Assembly (NCBI GenBank): GCA_030544235.1
Contig: CM060464.1
Location: forward strand, 36,689,602 to 36,753,601
Origin: Lepturacanthus savala
Taxonomy: Eukaryota; Chordata; Actinopteri; Scombriformes; Trichiuridae
Length of the DNA stretch: 64,000 nt
Reading direction: 5' to 3'
Position 1 is the first letter of the stretch. Every line of letters begins with the position of its first letter. Position numbers and translations under genes: made by a program. This document shows, one piece after another, positions 10,741-22,194 of the stretch. The notes beneath the pieces are model-generated. The model was not told where the DNA came from. It worked only from the letters and a program-made list of their open reading frames with translations, and made no database searches.

Positions 10741-12207
10741 GAAGGCCCCAGTTTCCTCAAACTTCCCTTTGAAGATTGGCCTGTCAAAACTGCCAGGGAG
10801 ATCATCTCCTCTGTAACTGAAGAGATCGGAGGACTCCAAAGAAAGGCATTCTCGGCAACGGTCACAGCGGTTGGAGATCGGTCTCGGAAATGGCCAGGCT
10901 CAACAGTCATGGCACTTATGCAGCTATTAGAACCTAAAAGATTCAGCTCCCTGACTCGTTAATGTGGGGCTGTGGGCTGGCTAAAGAGAGCAGTTGACAC
11001 CTGGCTGGGAAGTTGCACCTTGACCCCTGATTGCTCAAAGTGGGAGGCAAGAGCATACCTATCGGCAGAGGAAAGAAAAAACTAATAATAAATTCAGTGT
11101 TGGGATGAGGACCAAGTGGCAGTACCACTGATCCCTTGCCAATCATGGCTTGCAACACTGCTGGTCAGAGAGGCCCATGAGGAAAACCATGAAGGGCGTT
11201 GCCTCTACCCTCCTACACGAAGAAAAGGCTGAATCATGCACGGACGAAAATTGGTGAGGAAATTCTTAACAGTTGTGTCGCCTGTACAAAGCAGAGAGCT
11301 AAATTGTGCCAACAGGTGATGAGTGATCTGCCTCCAGAATGTACTCAAAGAGCCAGCCCCTTTGAGTTTACTACTCCTTGACCTTTTTGGCCCCTTTGAA
11401 GTGAAGGACACTGTGAAAAGAAGAACGACAAAGAAAGTGTGAGGTATTATCTTCTGCTGTATGTCTTCCAGAGCAGTCCATGTGGACCTCATTGACTGAC
11501 GACCAGTTCGCTGAAAGCTTCCTTCAGGCATACACCCGCTTTGCCACTCTAAGAGGGCATCCAAGAAAACTATGGTCTGACCGAGGGACAAACTTCATTG
11601 GTGCTAAACCTGCCCTACAACAGCTTCACAAACATCTGAATTGCCTACAGGCTGTGTCCATGGAAAATGTGGCTGCAAAAAAGTGGAAGTGGGAGTTTCA
11701 CCCTGCAGATGCACCCCACAGAAATGGAGCTGCAGAGGTGGCTGTGAAGCTCCTGAAGAGGGCGCTCATGAGCCTTGGTGGAACTACAGGATCCCTTATT
11801 TGGGAAAAACTGCAAAATTTGCCAACTTAACAAATGAACGACCGATTGACGCTAGAGCTCAAGAACAGGAGAACTCAGTTGAGTACCTAACACCAACTCC
11901 CTCTTCCTGGGTCGGGCATTGCCTAGAGGAGACACTTGGTCTTGACCTTGAGACCCATTCCTGGGGCTGGCTACGAGCCATCCAAATCAGGGTGGATCGC
12001 TTCTGGGCAAAATGGAGAGAACTTGCTGGCCCAAATCTGTTCATTCGGCAGAAATGGCACCGGTCAGAGAGGAATGTTCAAGTTGCTGACCTCGTCTGGG
12101 TAGCTGACTCTAATGCCTTAAGAGGTCAGTTTTGTCTGGGCCGAATTCTGATGGTCTACCCTGACAACAAATATGTCCGTGGGAAAATGCATCAATGTGA
12201 TATATAA
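10741..12207 (+). pseudogene. BEL/Pao integrase, broken
   Basis: After a decayed linker the zinc-binding N-terminus is seen near 11163 (REAHEENHEG) with NSCVACTKQRAKLC at 11268. The core follows with its three acidic residues: LDLFGPFEV near 11381, WSDRGTNFIGA near 11574 and PHRNGAAEVAVKLLKRA near 11716. The C-terminal part at 11990-12207 has RFWAKWRELAGPN, QVADLVWVADSNALRGQF and CLGRILMVYPDNKYVRGK, the DUF5641-type end of BEL integrases. Frame changes occur near 11385, 11450 and 11800. The catalytic triad is readable but not in one frame. Confidence 0.8.
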
Positions 12208-12246
12208 AATAAATAAATTTGACTGATTGATTGATTGATTGATTAC
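12196..12246 (+). mobile_element. L2-like LINE tail with (TGAT)n
   Basis: gtgatatataaaataaataaatttgactgattgattgattgatt is the classic 3' tail of fish L2-type non-LTR elements. It is fused directly to the last codons of the BEL integrase, suggesting either a truncated LINE inserted at that point or template switching. Confidence 0.45.
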
Positions 12247-12741
12247 TTGGAAAAATGTTTAAACAGTTGAACTCTGTGTGCAGTAAGTGAAGCTGTGTAA
12301 AGATGTAAGAAGAACCTCAAATCTGCTTTAAATTGTATTGAAATCATACATAAATCATATTTATAGGCTAAGCTTTATGTGATCAGACACCACTGTATTC
12401 AAAATATGTAATAATATAATAATAAAATAATAATAGGAATAATGTACTTATAACACGGAATATGATAATAACAATAATATGTACTAATAACAGCATTTCA
12501 ATTTAAATATGATACTATGTAGTATGAATATGTGACTGTCACACCACTATATGAATGATATATGTAATATGAATTGTATATATTTAATATGTATTTATTT
12601 GGCAACTTTATGTTTATTTGTTCATACCAATAAAGCTAATTGAATTGAATTGAGAGGCAGAGCAAAAGAAAGGACAGTAGTGGCTCCTGTTCTTGGTCTG
12701 TTTGGAAGAAACAGAGAAGAAGTCCCAAAGCCATTAGCTGT

Positions 12742-12775
<34 letters not shown>

Positions 12776-13097
12776 CCAACCATGTCTACATTCTGGTCCA
12801 ATTACCAGCTCTCAGTAAACTTCAGTCAACCAGTCACAATCCATTATGGAGATGCAGGACACACACACTCAAACACACACTTTCTCAGCAGCTGTGGATG
12901 TCGATTCTTGTTACTAACATGCAGCCGGGATGTGTTTGTCCTCTTAGGAAAAGCTATGTATCCCTCTGCAGCAGAAAGTACATGCTGCTCTGCAGGTTTA
13001 AAGGTTTTAAAGCTAAAAAACAGAAACATGATTGCCAAAAAGAGTTCACATTCTGCTGTTGTGCACAGTACTTGCCTCAAGTGCGGCACCATTAATA
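12247..13097. other. AT-rich DNA, retroposon tail and (CA)n
   Basis: Very AT-rich up to 12600. A second retroposon-like tail, ccaataaagctaattgaattgaattga, is at 12628-12654, and (CA)n at 12745-12773. A 167-codon open stretch at 12650-13153 runs through the CA repeat and matches nothing I know, so it is not called as a gene. Confidence 0.4.
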
Positions 13098-14465
13098 TGT
13101 TGTGTCTTGCACTAATTCTTCAGGTAGAATTGACTATCAGAAAGAATCAATAATTATTGGAAATAATTATGGATTCATGAAAAGTTTTAGAATTTCGGGG
13201 CACCACCTCTCGGCTGCGAGGAAAGATAGTCTATTCTCTGATTCAGTCTCATGAATTGTAATAATCTATTCATTTGGATGTCTGATTAACAATTAACTTA
13301 ATAATAGAAACCAGGGTCATCATATTAATAGCTATTAATAGGTGAAGGGTTCGGAGTTCTAAAGTAGAGGTTAGCAGAATTCATCATTGTACGACATTAA
13401 AGAGGCAGAATGTATGACTCAAAAGCATTTATTCATAAAAATACAAAAGTAAAAAACACACAATAAACAATCTAAACTAAATGTATCTATGTACATGTGA
13501 ATGTGCGTGGATGGATGCTGTGTGTGTGTGTGTGTGCGTATCTGTGTGTGTGTGTGGGGGGGGGGACTAAAACCTGCATGTTGGGGGAAATTATTGGGGG
13601 GGGACTAAAAAGATGGCTGCCGTGGTGGCCGTTCTATGTAGTCCAGGCCATGTGGGGCTCTTTGTCTGTTTAGAACAAAGGGAAAATGGCCGACCTTGTT
13701 AATGTGTGTGTGTGTGTGTAGGCTTAATGTCACTTTGTGTGTGTTTCAAGGTATCCTGTTAAAGAATGGTTAGTATCATGCAGGTTGGGACACTAACATC
13801 AAACTAAACCTTCTTACAAACCTAAAACACAGTGAACTGTAGCCTATGATCTCATCACATTAACAAAGTTCAACAGTCTGGTTTAACTGTGTTTGTTAAT
13901 GTTCTGTTCTGCCCAAGTCATGTTACCAGCAGAAAGGAAGAAGAAGGGTTGCTCTCTGGTTCTGCTTCCTTGAGTAGCTGCAGATGTTGTTGCAGCTGTG
14001 GTGTTTGTTGAGGAGTAGATCCGTTGTGTAGGTCGCGTTGCTCTTTGTTAATCCTTGTCTGGTTGTAGAACCAGGCCTGAGTTTCTTCAGTGCTGCAGGC
14101 TGGACGTCGTTGAGTCCTTGGTCACTTGCAGGTCCGTGAGATGCTGAAAGCAGCTGGATAATCCCTTTTAGAGCAGAGAAGCTGCTGAAGGCTTCTGTCC
14201 TGCAGCTTCTCCTGCTACAGAGCGGTGCTCTGCTGATGAGCAGGAGCCCGGGAGAGAGTTTGGAGCTTCTGAACTGAAGAGACTCTGGAATGAGAGAGAG
14301 AGTAAAGTCGAAGAGCGTTTTAGAGGGGAAAGGCCGGTGCCTTTATACCTCTGGTGACATTCCTTGAAGGTGTGAAACTGAGTTTCCTGTCAGGGGAAGG
14401 GTCACAAGTTCCAGGCTCAGCCAGGCATCCGACTGAAGATGTTTATCACCTTTGTGGGCACAACA
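13098..14465 (-). mobile_element. Gypsy-like LTR, copy A
   Basis: The segment begins TGTTGTG and ends CACAACA, perfect inverted LTR ends. Read on the minus strand it has a TATA-like box (GTATAAAGGCACC near 14345), a poly(A) signal (GAATAAATGC near 13430) and a U5 box GTGGTGCCCCG near 13202. The part 13720-14465 is clearly the same sequence as 49270-49945 (copy B). The box ggggcaccacc and the end bases are shared with the better preserved solo LTR at 40905-42368, a related family. The flanks (aata / ctgc) do not form a target duplication, so this may be one end of a rearranged element. Confidence 0.65.
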
Positions 14466-14532
14466 CTGCACTGAGTTATTAGTGTGGCTTTCAAATGTTT
14501 GTATTATTTTATGATTAATATTAAACCTAAAT

Positions 14533-14767
14533 GAGCGGCATAGTGGTATAGTGGGTAGCATTGTTACCTCACAGAAAGAAGGTCCAGGTTCCAGTCCTGG
14601 GTCTGGGACCTTTCTGTTTGGAGTTTCATGTACCCCCTGTGTCTGGTGGGTTTTCTCCAGCTTCCTCCCACCTCTCTTCTGGATCCTTGTCTCTTATCCA
14701 AGAGTTTCCTGTATTGGCTCCAGCATATGAGCATAGTGAGCAATAAATTGGTAGAAGATGGATAGAA
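14533..14767 (+). mobile_element. SINE copy, opposite orientation, shortened
   Basis: AGCGGCATAGTGGTATAGTGG (A-box-like head) then a gttacctcacagaaagaaggt block and GGTTCCAGTCC (B box), the body and a 3' tail gtagaagatggatagaa. Internally deleted relative to the 2786 copy. This plus-strand copy shows the pol III-type promoter elements most clearly. Confidence 0.6.
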
Positions 14768-14948
14768 TAAACCTAAATAAAATATTCCACATCTAAAACA
14801 TTGTCTGACTCACTATGGAAACTTTAAAGAAAAGGGATAAGAAACAGATATTTTATTCCACACAAAAACTCCAAAAATAAAATATATATATGTATATATG
14901 TACAAGTGGGAGTGTGGAACCAACCACCACACTTAAATCAGTCTATGT
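14768..14948. other. AT-rich spacer
   Basis: Non-coding, with a short atatatatgtatatatg tract at 14882-14898. Confidence 0.4.
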
Positions 14949-15024
14949 GTGTTCAACTATGTGTGTTTAAAACGGCACTGGGATAACTCTGCCATCAACT
15001 GCGTCAACCTATTTTTTTATGTAT

Positions 15025-15160
15025 ATTTTGAACCAACACCGCGGACCCCGGGACCGAAGCCTGATTGGATATCTAGCGCTGGAATCACAGAAAGTGGCGC
15101 TAACGGCTGTGCCTGCACTGCTCATCCTCGGCCCTCACCGGAGCTCTGCCTCTTAACAGG
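15025..15160 (+). other. Likely non-coding first exon of transposase-like gene
   Basis: This is GC-richer than its surroundings (accgcggaccccgggacc), with no long frame, ending in ttaacag followed by gtaactt, a good splice donor (GT at 15161-15162). A candidate acceptor is aattcaaacag near 15313, shortly before the zinc-finger codons. Inferred from splice-like signals only. Confidence 0.35.
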
Positions 15161-15261
15161 TAACTTCACTTTCTTGCGATATATTTCTTATTTAGTACGT
15201 GTTTGTTGAGCAAGTCCTTTGTTTGTCAGGCTGTTGCTGAAAAGTATATGCGTATGCGCTG

Positions 15262-17756
15262 GTGTGTGGGTTATTAGTATTTCAAACTTTCCCTGTTTGT
15301 GAATTCAAACAGCCATTTGTTGAGAGGGAAATGTACCTTCATCTAAGGGGACATTTAAGGAAAAAAAGGAAATGGTACCTTGTCCATTTACAGCTTGTAA
15401 GTTTAAAACAAATGTTTACTCCACATACAATGCACACAAATGCAGAGAGCATCAAAATGCATCAGACTATGATGTAGCAGTTGTATTGCAAAATGTTCCA
15501 GATGTTTCCCATAGTGACCTGGAACATGACTTTGTTGAGCAATCACATGATGATGGTGATGATGATGATGATGATGCTGCCCCAGTAACATGTATGAACA
15601 CTGAGGGATTAGCAGAGCAGCTACAGTACAATCTGGCTGCTTTCTTTTTGAAAATGCAAACAATTCTTCATGTATCACAGATGGCAATACAGGAAATTAT
15701 TGACCACATTGATGAGTTGTTTTCACTGTCAGAACCAATCGTCAGAGAAGCTGTGATCAAAATAATGAAAAAACATGACTGCACTGAGTCAGAGCACTGA
15801 CTCACTTGTAAGTGAGATTGTCTGAGCAGTTTCAGAGAGCAATGTTCTACACAAAGCAATTACCTCTGATGGACCGCTGTCAACAACTAAGAGGAGAAAA
15901 TAATATTTTGAGGAAAAGTTTCCATATATTAAGCCTGTTGAATACCTAATTGAGTCATCACAGCACACCTACATGTATATACCTGTTCTTACATCTTTAC
16001 AGCAGTTGTTGCAAAAACATGATGTACATGAAAAAGTGAAAGAAAGCAGTACTAAAAGACAGTACTTTTCCCATTGTGATGGCTCCCACTATTGGGAAAA
16101 TCAGCTTCTTTCAGATGAGGGTAATTATTGATCAATAATTCTCTATGTTGATGATTTTGAAATTGCAAACCGTCTTGGAACGTCAAAAAAAAAACACAAA
16201 GTATGTAGTGTGTACTGGACATTGGCTAATATACCAGCTAAGTATCACTCGCTCCTCCATTCTACCCAGCTGGCTCTTTTGTGCAACTCAAATGATGTAC
16301 GGCAGTTTGGATATGAAAAGTTTTTTGCACCCCGCTTGGCTGACCTCAAAACACTTGAAGAAGTGGGTGTCCACATTGAAACATTTGGTGACTGTCTCAA
16401 AGGTACAGTCTACTCTGTTGTGGCCGATAACCTTGCAGCGCATGGGCTACCTGGTTTTAATGAGAGTTTCAGGTCGACCTATTTCTGCATTCTGCCTTGC
16501 CACCCAGACAGAAATGCAGAACTCAGATGCAGTGACTGGTGGATTTGAAATGAGAAGAAAAGATTCACAAGATTCTCTGGTTCAAGAATTACAGACAAAT
16601 GAAACTAAGGTCAATTATGGTGTAAAACAAAGTTTCGTTCTGTCTGACCATCTCTCCTTCTTCCATCCCATTACAGGATTTCCACCAGATGTCCTCCAGC
16701 GGTTCCACTGGAGCTGGCACACTGCTTGAAAGGTTTGATTTCAAAAAAACATTTCACATTGGAGGAGGTGAATAAAGCAATTCTCTCTTTTCCCTACCAA
16801 CATTAGGTTGACCGTCCTCACCCAGTTCCTCAAAATTTTGCTTACCTGCTCTCATTGGCTTCAGAGTGCCAGAAGGGGACAAAATATGGGAGGTCCTAAT
16901 GGAACTAAAAGATATCGTTGAACTTACTGTTTGTCAGAGTTTCACAGATGATACAATTCAGTACATGGCCAGCAAGATTTTAGATCACAGGGAACTCCCT
17001 CAGGAAGTGTTCCCCAACTTAAGATTGCGACCAAAGCATCATCACATCAATCACTATACTTTTCTCATAAAGTGCTTTGGTCCTCTTGTGCATCTCTGGA
17101 CAATGAGATTTGAGGGGAAGCATAAGGTTTTTAAGAAAATAGTTTGTGACACCAACAACTACAAAAATGTATTAAAAACCTTGGCAGAAAGACATCAAAA
17201 CATGATGGCCTTCTACCTGTCATCACAGAGATTCAAGCCAGTAGTACAGACTTCAAACATGGAGTCCATATTTAATGAGTCATTGCCTAATGATACACAC
17301 CCAGTGCTGTCAAGCATCACAGACAGCAGCAGTGTATATGGCACAAAACAGGCAACCATTCAAGGCACAACCTTTGTTGTAGGCATGTTTGTATGTAGTG
17401 GTCACATGCTGCCTTGCTCAAGTTTAAAGAGATCAGAAACATTGCTTATTGGAAGTGACATCTTCTTTCTGTGGAAAGACTATGAGACAGGGTGTGTTCA
17501 GCATTTGTGGCCGTATGAGCTAACAGATGATAAAAGCAAAAGCCATTCTGTGAAATCTCTGAGTCAGATAACTGATCAAATGCCACATATTGCATACAAA
17601 GTTTCAGGCAGGCTGATTCTAATAACTAAAATTTCATTCCAGTGTCTGAATGAAAGAACAACACTGATGATCTTTGGATCCTCACCCTTCTATGAAGAGA
17701 AGTTCATCCGTGACAAAGTGAGTAAAGGTGATGTCTACTGTGAGCCACAATTATAG
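15262..17756 (+). pseudogene. C2H2 plus DUF4218-like transposase relic (fish multicopy family)
   Basis: The N-terminus has two finger-like units: VCEFKQPFVEREMYLHLRGH, and after a frameshift in an A run CPFTACKFKTNVYSTYNAHK-CREH (C-x4-C, H-x4-H). An acidic patch DDGDDDDDD near 15550 and an all-helical stretch with stop at 15800 follow. The frame is taken up again by IKPVEYLIES, ILYVDDFEIANRLGTSKK, WTLANIPAKYHSLLHSTQ, LALLCNSNDVRQFGY, GTVYSVVADNLAAHGLPGF and FFHPITGFPPDVL. The last intact part, 296 codons at 16866-17756, has KDIVELTVCQSFTDDTI, LRPKHHHINHYTFLIKCFGP and LWTMRFEGKHKVFKKIV, which resembles the DUF4218 part of CACTA-type transposases. The PPD-I-LHDLLEG motif of relatives is destroyed after PPDVL. 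Several frameshifts make this a pseudogene. Confidence 0.7.
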
Positions 17757-17928
17757 CTTCATATTCTTTGTATGCATCCTAAAAGTAAGAGAATTACTAG
17801 CTGGACTACATATGCGTTTAACTTGCTGTACAACATAAAAAATAATGTACTCACTGAATATACCCATATGTGTAAATACTTTAGCCACTAGTGGAAACAA
17901 GAGCATTGACATATTTTTTCTTAATGTT
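17757..17928. other. 3' flank of transposase-like gene
   Basis: AT-rich, non-coding, ending where LTR-homologous sequence begins (gttaatggaaggtac). Confidence 0.4.
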
Positions 17929-19236
17929 AATGGAAGGTACAAAAAAGGAAGGTGTTAATCCGTACACTAGCCCAGTCAACCAGCTCTTTGTCACAATATA
18001 TGGATAAAATACCAGGGAGCCTCTTCTTTAAATACACAAAAGAGTTTATTGACAATCAATAATCACTTTACAATTAATACTGTTGTTAATATCCTCAGGT
18101 AACTATAACTACATGAATATGGTAAACTAAACAGAACAAATAAGCTAAGTATAACAGAGAGAAGAGACAGAGACAAGATGGCGACTTGTCCATGACACGT
18201 AATCCGATACAAAGAAAGCTCGGGACTACACTTACGGACACTTGTGGGTGAGACAAGATGGCGACTTGTCCACGACACATAATCCCAAACAAAGAAAAGC
18301 ACGGGGAGCGTGCGCAGTGTGGTGCATGTATGTGTTAATGTAGGTGTGCAAGTGTTTGTAGTGAGAGGGAGGGAGAGCGAAGAGGAGAGAGACAGAAAGC
18401 GAGTGGACTCTGTGCTCAATCAGCTGATCACAGTAACAATATAAACAGCGTAACGGACGCAGCGATCCATACAAAACAACACGTGAAAACACTAATAAAA
18501 CACCACAACTAATATTCACTGCCCAGAAGATAACCTCTTACTGTGATGCAGGCTGGAGTTGTGATGATTCGGAGTTTGTTGATCCGGGCTTTGTTGGTCT
18601 CAGCACGTCCTTTGCTGACAGTCCGGGGCTAGTGGCATGCTAGTGTCCTCTCACAGTCCGTGGTTCGGAGGGAGAGCGTCACAACAGGAACGAAAGGAGG
18701 GAAACGGCGTGTCTCAGGTGTCCTTTCATAGGCGGGCGTCGCCTACATACGCGGAAAAACAGCTTGATCCTGGGGGTAACCGTCGATCAAACAGGTAGAA
18801 GAAGGTCTCGGCCAGCGAGGATTTCTTCTTTCAGGCCTTCTGGAGATGCTTGCAGTAACTGTTCACTCGGCTGCTGCTTAGTGGGGGGCAGGCGGGTTGA
18901 GCGAGAGTTGTGTGCTGCCGTTCGTCGCTTCCGTCAGCGCGACTGGAAAAAGCGCAGTCTGCAGGTTCTCCGTGCATTTATAGCCTTTGTGTTGTCACCG
19001 CCCAGTGATGCACTACAGCCAATCAGAGTCCGCTTTCTGGGGGACCCCTGCTGGGATTACCTGTGACGTAGTCTGCTGGATCAGATGGAAACACGGGTGG
19101 CGCTGTTGAGTACCACCCGGGGCTCCTTTGTTTAGGGACACGTGGTGGGGGGTTTCTTTGTCTCAGGAGACAAAAGACTCAAATCAGGCTTCAGGCCTGC
19201 CTGCAGGCCTGCAATTCCTCAGGGCGAGGCACAACA
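17929..19236 (-). mobile_element. Gypsy-like LTR, copy 1, U5-truncated
   Basis: It aligns by eye almost throughout to the solo LTR at 41098-42368, including gtgaatccgtacactagccca, the TATA region and the end CACAACA at 19230-19236. The first about 190 bases of the full LTR, with the GGGGCACCACC box and the TGTTGTG end, are missing. The insertion lies between the two cassette genes and abuts codons of the second one, which read on from it (SISQYQTKIGLAAEGLVSKH). It contains an internal 79-bp-spaced duplication (18171 and 18250). Confidence 0.75.
18171..18302. repeat. Tandem duplication inside LTR copy 1
   Basis: agacaagatggcgacttgtc plus the following 30 bases occurs at 18171 and again at 18250 with few changes. 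The solo LTR at 40905 has only one corresponding caagatggc block beside a (GT)n tract, so the duplication is specific to this copy. Confidence 0.8.
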
Positions 19237-20916
19237 AAAGCATATCCCAGTACCAAACCAAGATTGGGTTGGCTGCAGAAGGTCTTGTGAGCAAACACCC
19301 ATGTTTGAAAGAAAGTGGATCAGAAATAGGCTATGAGGGCTGGCAGAACAGTTTGCGATATAAGATGGGAAAATATAGAACAAAACTGAGCAGAGCTGGC
19401 ATAAAAGATGTGGCTGTGAATGCAGGAAAGCGTAGCAGGACAAACCCTGATGGTGCAGCATCCAGGGCTGGAATTAAAAGACCCAGAAGAGGAGAAATTA
19501 ACTTTCTTCCCAGCTATCCCTGCAGAGACACAATGCAGTCGCTTGAGACCCAAAGGCTGGCAGTCGTCGAGCAGTTCAAGAAGTCCTCGATGGAAAGAGA
19601 CATGATATCCATCCACCAACATATGCAACGCACCTTTGCACTCAGGCGTGAAGAAATAATCAATTCAGCTCCCCCAGTTGCTGTACTAAAGGAAAGATGG
19701 CCTGCACTGTTTTGTAAAGCACAGGTGAGTTTAAAAAAAGTAGTTCTATTTGTTATGTTGTATTGTTTTGTCTGAATATCATTTGTTGTTTTTTCTTGTC
19801 TGTACACAACAACCATTGCACATCTGCCCAATTTGGGAGCAGGATCCCTGTCTCTCACTGAAGTCCTCCTCTGATTGGTCTTGAGAGTTTTTCTTCTGTC
19901 AGTGTGAGGATCAAAGGGCAGAAGGTATTGTAATGATGCTGTGTAATGAGGATTGAGACAAACTCACTTTAAATTGGTATATATAAATAAACTTGTCTTA
20001 CTTGTCTTTTGTTTTTCATGCAGCTCTACAGTGAATTCCACAGGATCACAAATCTGAATCTGCCATCTACATTCTATGCTGTACTTGCAAGTATACACCT
20101 CGGCTGCTACATCTCTACAAAAAGGGGAAGACTGGCAGTTTTGGACAGAGGATGGAAGCTGTTATGATGGCATTTGAAGAACATGTTTCTTTTTTAATTG
20201 TTTCATGCATTATGTTATTGAATGTTGAAAGAGCAACACTAACACTCCCTATGTATTTCCTGTATTTATGCAACAGGACAAAAATGACATCCATGCAGCT
20301 CGAACAGCAGTCCTGGTAGGCCTACCACACTATTAAAAGGAAGATTCATCTGACATGTTCAGATCATGCAAGGTGTGTTCTTAACATCCAAGCATGCATG
20401 GGTCACTTTCCTTTTTTGATGTGTTCTTCAAATTAAGTCCTATTATGCTCAAGATGAATTTAACAGATTGGTTTACTTTCCGGAACTCCACTCACAGGAT
20501 ACAGTTGGGGGAAAGTCACTGTTGATTCACAAGCCTGATTATGGGGATGTCATAGATTCATGTCAAAAGGAACCAACCATCCCTTTAACAAATTTGATTT
20601 GTAAAATTGTACAGTACATGGCACACCCCTTTCTCTGTTCAGGGAGAGCTGGAAGCCGCCCAGGAGGGAGAATTGGCTCTGGTGGCAGTAGTGGACAAGG
20701 AGGAGGTGCTTCAAGCTCCCTTTGAAAGACAGCAAGTGTTTATTCTTCTTGAAGACATGGTGTTCATGGCACATAGATCCTGGACAGATGCACTGGTGCT
20801 TTTGTTTGCATTGGTGTATGCACTGCATTTGCAGTACCCAGAGAAGCTCAGTGGGTTCTTCGAGTTCATTCAGGTCATCCTCCTTGACCTGACTGATGGC
20901 AGGAGGCAGCTCTAAG
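19237..20916 (+). pseudogene. SAMD3-like protein gene, spliced, decayed
   Basis: Exon a (19237-19724) encodes LVSKHPCLKESGSEIGYEGW, KMGKYRTKLSRAGIKDVAVN, KRPRRGEINFLPSYP, LAVVEQFKKSSMERDM and FALRREEIINSAPPVAVLKE. It ends ACAG/gtgagt. Exon b starts at 20024 after ttcatgcag with LYSEFHRITNLNLPSTFYA, then frameshifts near 20085 and 20125. Exon c (20277-20372) reads DKNDIHAARTAVLVGLPHY, a stop, then KEDSSDMFRSCK before gtgtgt. Exon d (20643-20916) reads from GELEAAQEGELALVAVVDKE to WTDALVLLFALVYALHLQYP. These match the sterile-alpha-motif-domain-containing-3-like proteins abundant in fish. The N-terminus is cut by the LTR. Conserved intron positions show that this copy was not made by retrotransposition. 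Confidence 0.75.
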
Positions 20917-21109
20917 GCCTAAACAACTTGCCTTAAAAAATGAGCTTGAGTAAAATACCAAACGAAGGATGTAGTTGTTTGTAAGTTTGTTAATACACAC
21001 AAAATAACTTGTTGCTGCCAGTTGATTTGTGTTGATTTGTACTGTTTGCACATAAATGGTTATGTATGGTTAATAATTGTATTATGCATATGATGTTACC
21101 GCTTTTCAG

Positions 21110-21252
21110 GTAATATAATACTGGTGTATGCACTCAATTTGAAGTACAGTATCTGGAGAAGCTCAAATTCATTCCTGTTATCCTCCTAGACTGTAATCTA
21201 TTATGGCAGGAAGCAGCTCAGGCCTTAACATCTGGCCTTAAAAGTGAGCTGA
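21110..21252 (+). pseudogene. Second, degenerate copy of SAMD3-like terminal exon
   Basis: tggtgtatgcactcaatttg..agtac, then gagaagctcaaattcattc, atcctcctagact and ggcaggaagcagctcaggcc repeat the end of the terminal exon and its 3' flank at 20808-20947 in the same order and orientation, about 310 bp downstream. Frame is lost. A local duplication. Confidence 0.75.
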
Positions 21253-21253
21253 A

Positions 21254-21470
21254 ATAGTCCAAGATCAGTGGTTCTCAAGTCCAGTCCTCAAGGCCCCCTG
21301 TCCTGCATGGTTTAGATGTGTCCCTGCTCCAACACACCTGATTCAAATGATCATCTGTTATCAATCCACTACAGAGCTTGATAACAAGCTGATCATTTGG
21401 CTATATTTTAGTACTATTTAGCAAATTGATTCAATTAAGCTTGAACGAAAGAAATGCAGGAGCTGCGAAT
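21254..21470. mobile_element. Fish MITE (cagtggttctcaa type)
   Basis: atcagtggttctcaagtccagtcctcaaggccccctgtcctgcat, then the lines around ccctgctccaacacacctgattcaaatgatc, are one of the most frequent short non-autonomous repeats in teleosts (hAT-like by my recollection). The copy is partial; the right end decays after gataacaagctgatcatttgg. Confidence 0.6.
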
Positions 21471-21579
21471 AAATCAGTACACGTTATTACATAACTACTT
21501 CATAAAAGTCGCATAAAAAATCAATATGTTCGCCAATTTTGCTGTTTGTTAACACCAACGGTGGAATTGCATATGGCGG

Positions 21580-21780
21580 TCAAATGGACCGCTGCAGTTG
21601 TCACTTGAGTCACGCCGTCTTCTTCATTGCGCAGCATCGCAGCCTTTCTAACCCCTTGGTGGCGGTTGATGTTTTGAATAAGCCGCACCGTAGTATAAGC
21701 TGCAGTGTTTAAAGTGGAGAGAAAAAGTAGCGGCTTATAGTCTATATAGTCTTATAGTCGGTATTTAGTAACTAAATAAA
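21580..21780. mobile_element. DNA-transposon fragment (ataagccgca type)
   Basis: aataagccgcaccgtagtat, then agctgcagtgtttaaagtgg, agagaaaaagtagcggctta and tagtc follow a fish repeat in which ...ataagccgca...gcggcttatagtccgg form internal inverted words. Short and diverged. Confidence 0.45.
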
Positions 21781-22194
21781 TCTTGATTGTGACGGACATT
21801 CTGAGTTTGCATTGTGTTAATTGAACAAATTTGATTCCCTCAAATGAACTGAATTGTCAGAACTAGAATGTAATAGTTAATTTGGTGAAAGTAAACAAAA
21901 AAGTAGCTCAACTCAAAGGGTAACATTTAATAACATGAGAGCAAGTAAGTAAGTAAGTAAGTTTTGTTATTTGATCCTGATCAATTCAGTTAACACATTT
22001 TAAAGTTGTTTATGGAACTGTTACACATACGTAAAAAAAAGTTACTTATAAGTTCATTAACTGAGTGGAATGATAATTTTAAATTAATTTATCCAAGTTA
22101 CCATGACAATGACGATTTAATTTCATATAACTTAAACAGCTCAACTACAAAAAAGATTTTGATTTAAGTTAGTAAACTTAAATGGTTCATGGGT

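Larger units (their letters stand above)
7013..12207 (+). mobile_element. BEL/Pao LTR retrotransposon, coding part, inactive
   Basis: Pieces of all expected BEL/Pao domains occur in the canonical order gag, zinc knuckle, protease, reverse transcriptase, RNase H, integrase, all on the plus strand. The reading frame changes many times and stop codons interrupt it. At least two internal deletions remove catalytic segments. No flanking LTR pair was identified. An L2-like tail with (TGAT)n follows directly at the 3' end. The element cannot encode a working polyprotein; parts such as the 249-codon gag ORF remain open by chance or recent decay. Confidence 0.85.

Noticed and set aside
12650..13153. 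167-codon ORF
   Set aside because: It contains the (CA)n repeat as HTHTHT, has no domain and overlaps the start of LTR copy A.
14533..14620. tRNA gene suggested by A- and B-box-like words
   Set aside because: No cloverleaf can be folded. The sequence belongs to a SINE with several copies in the window.
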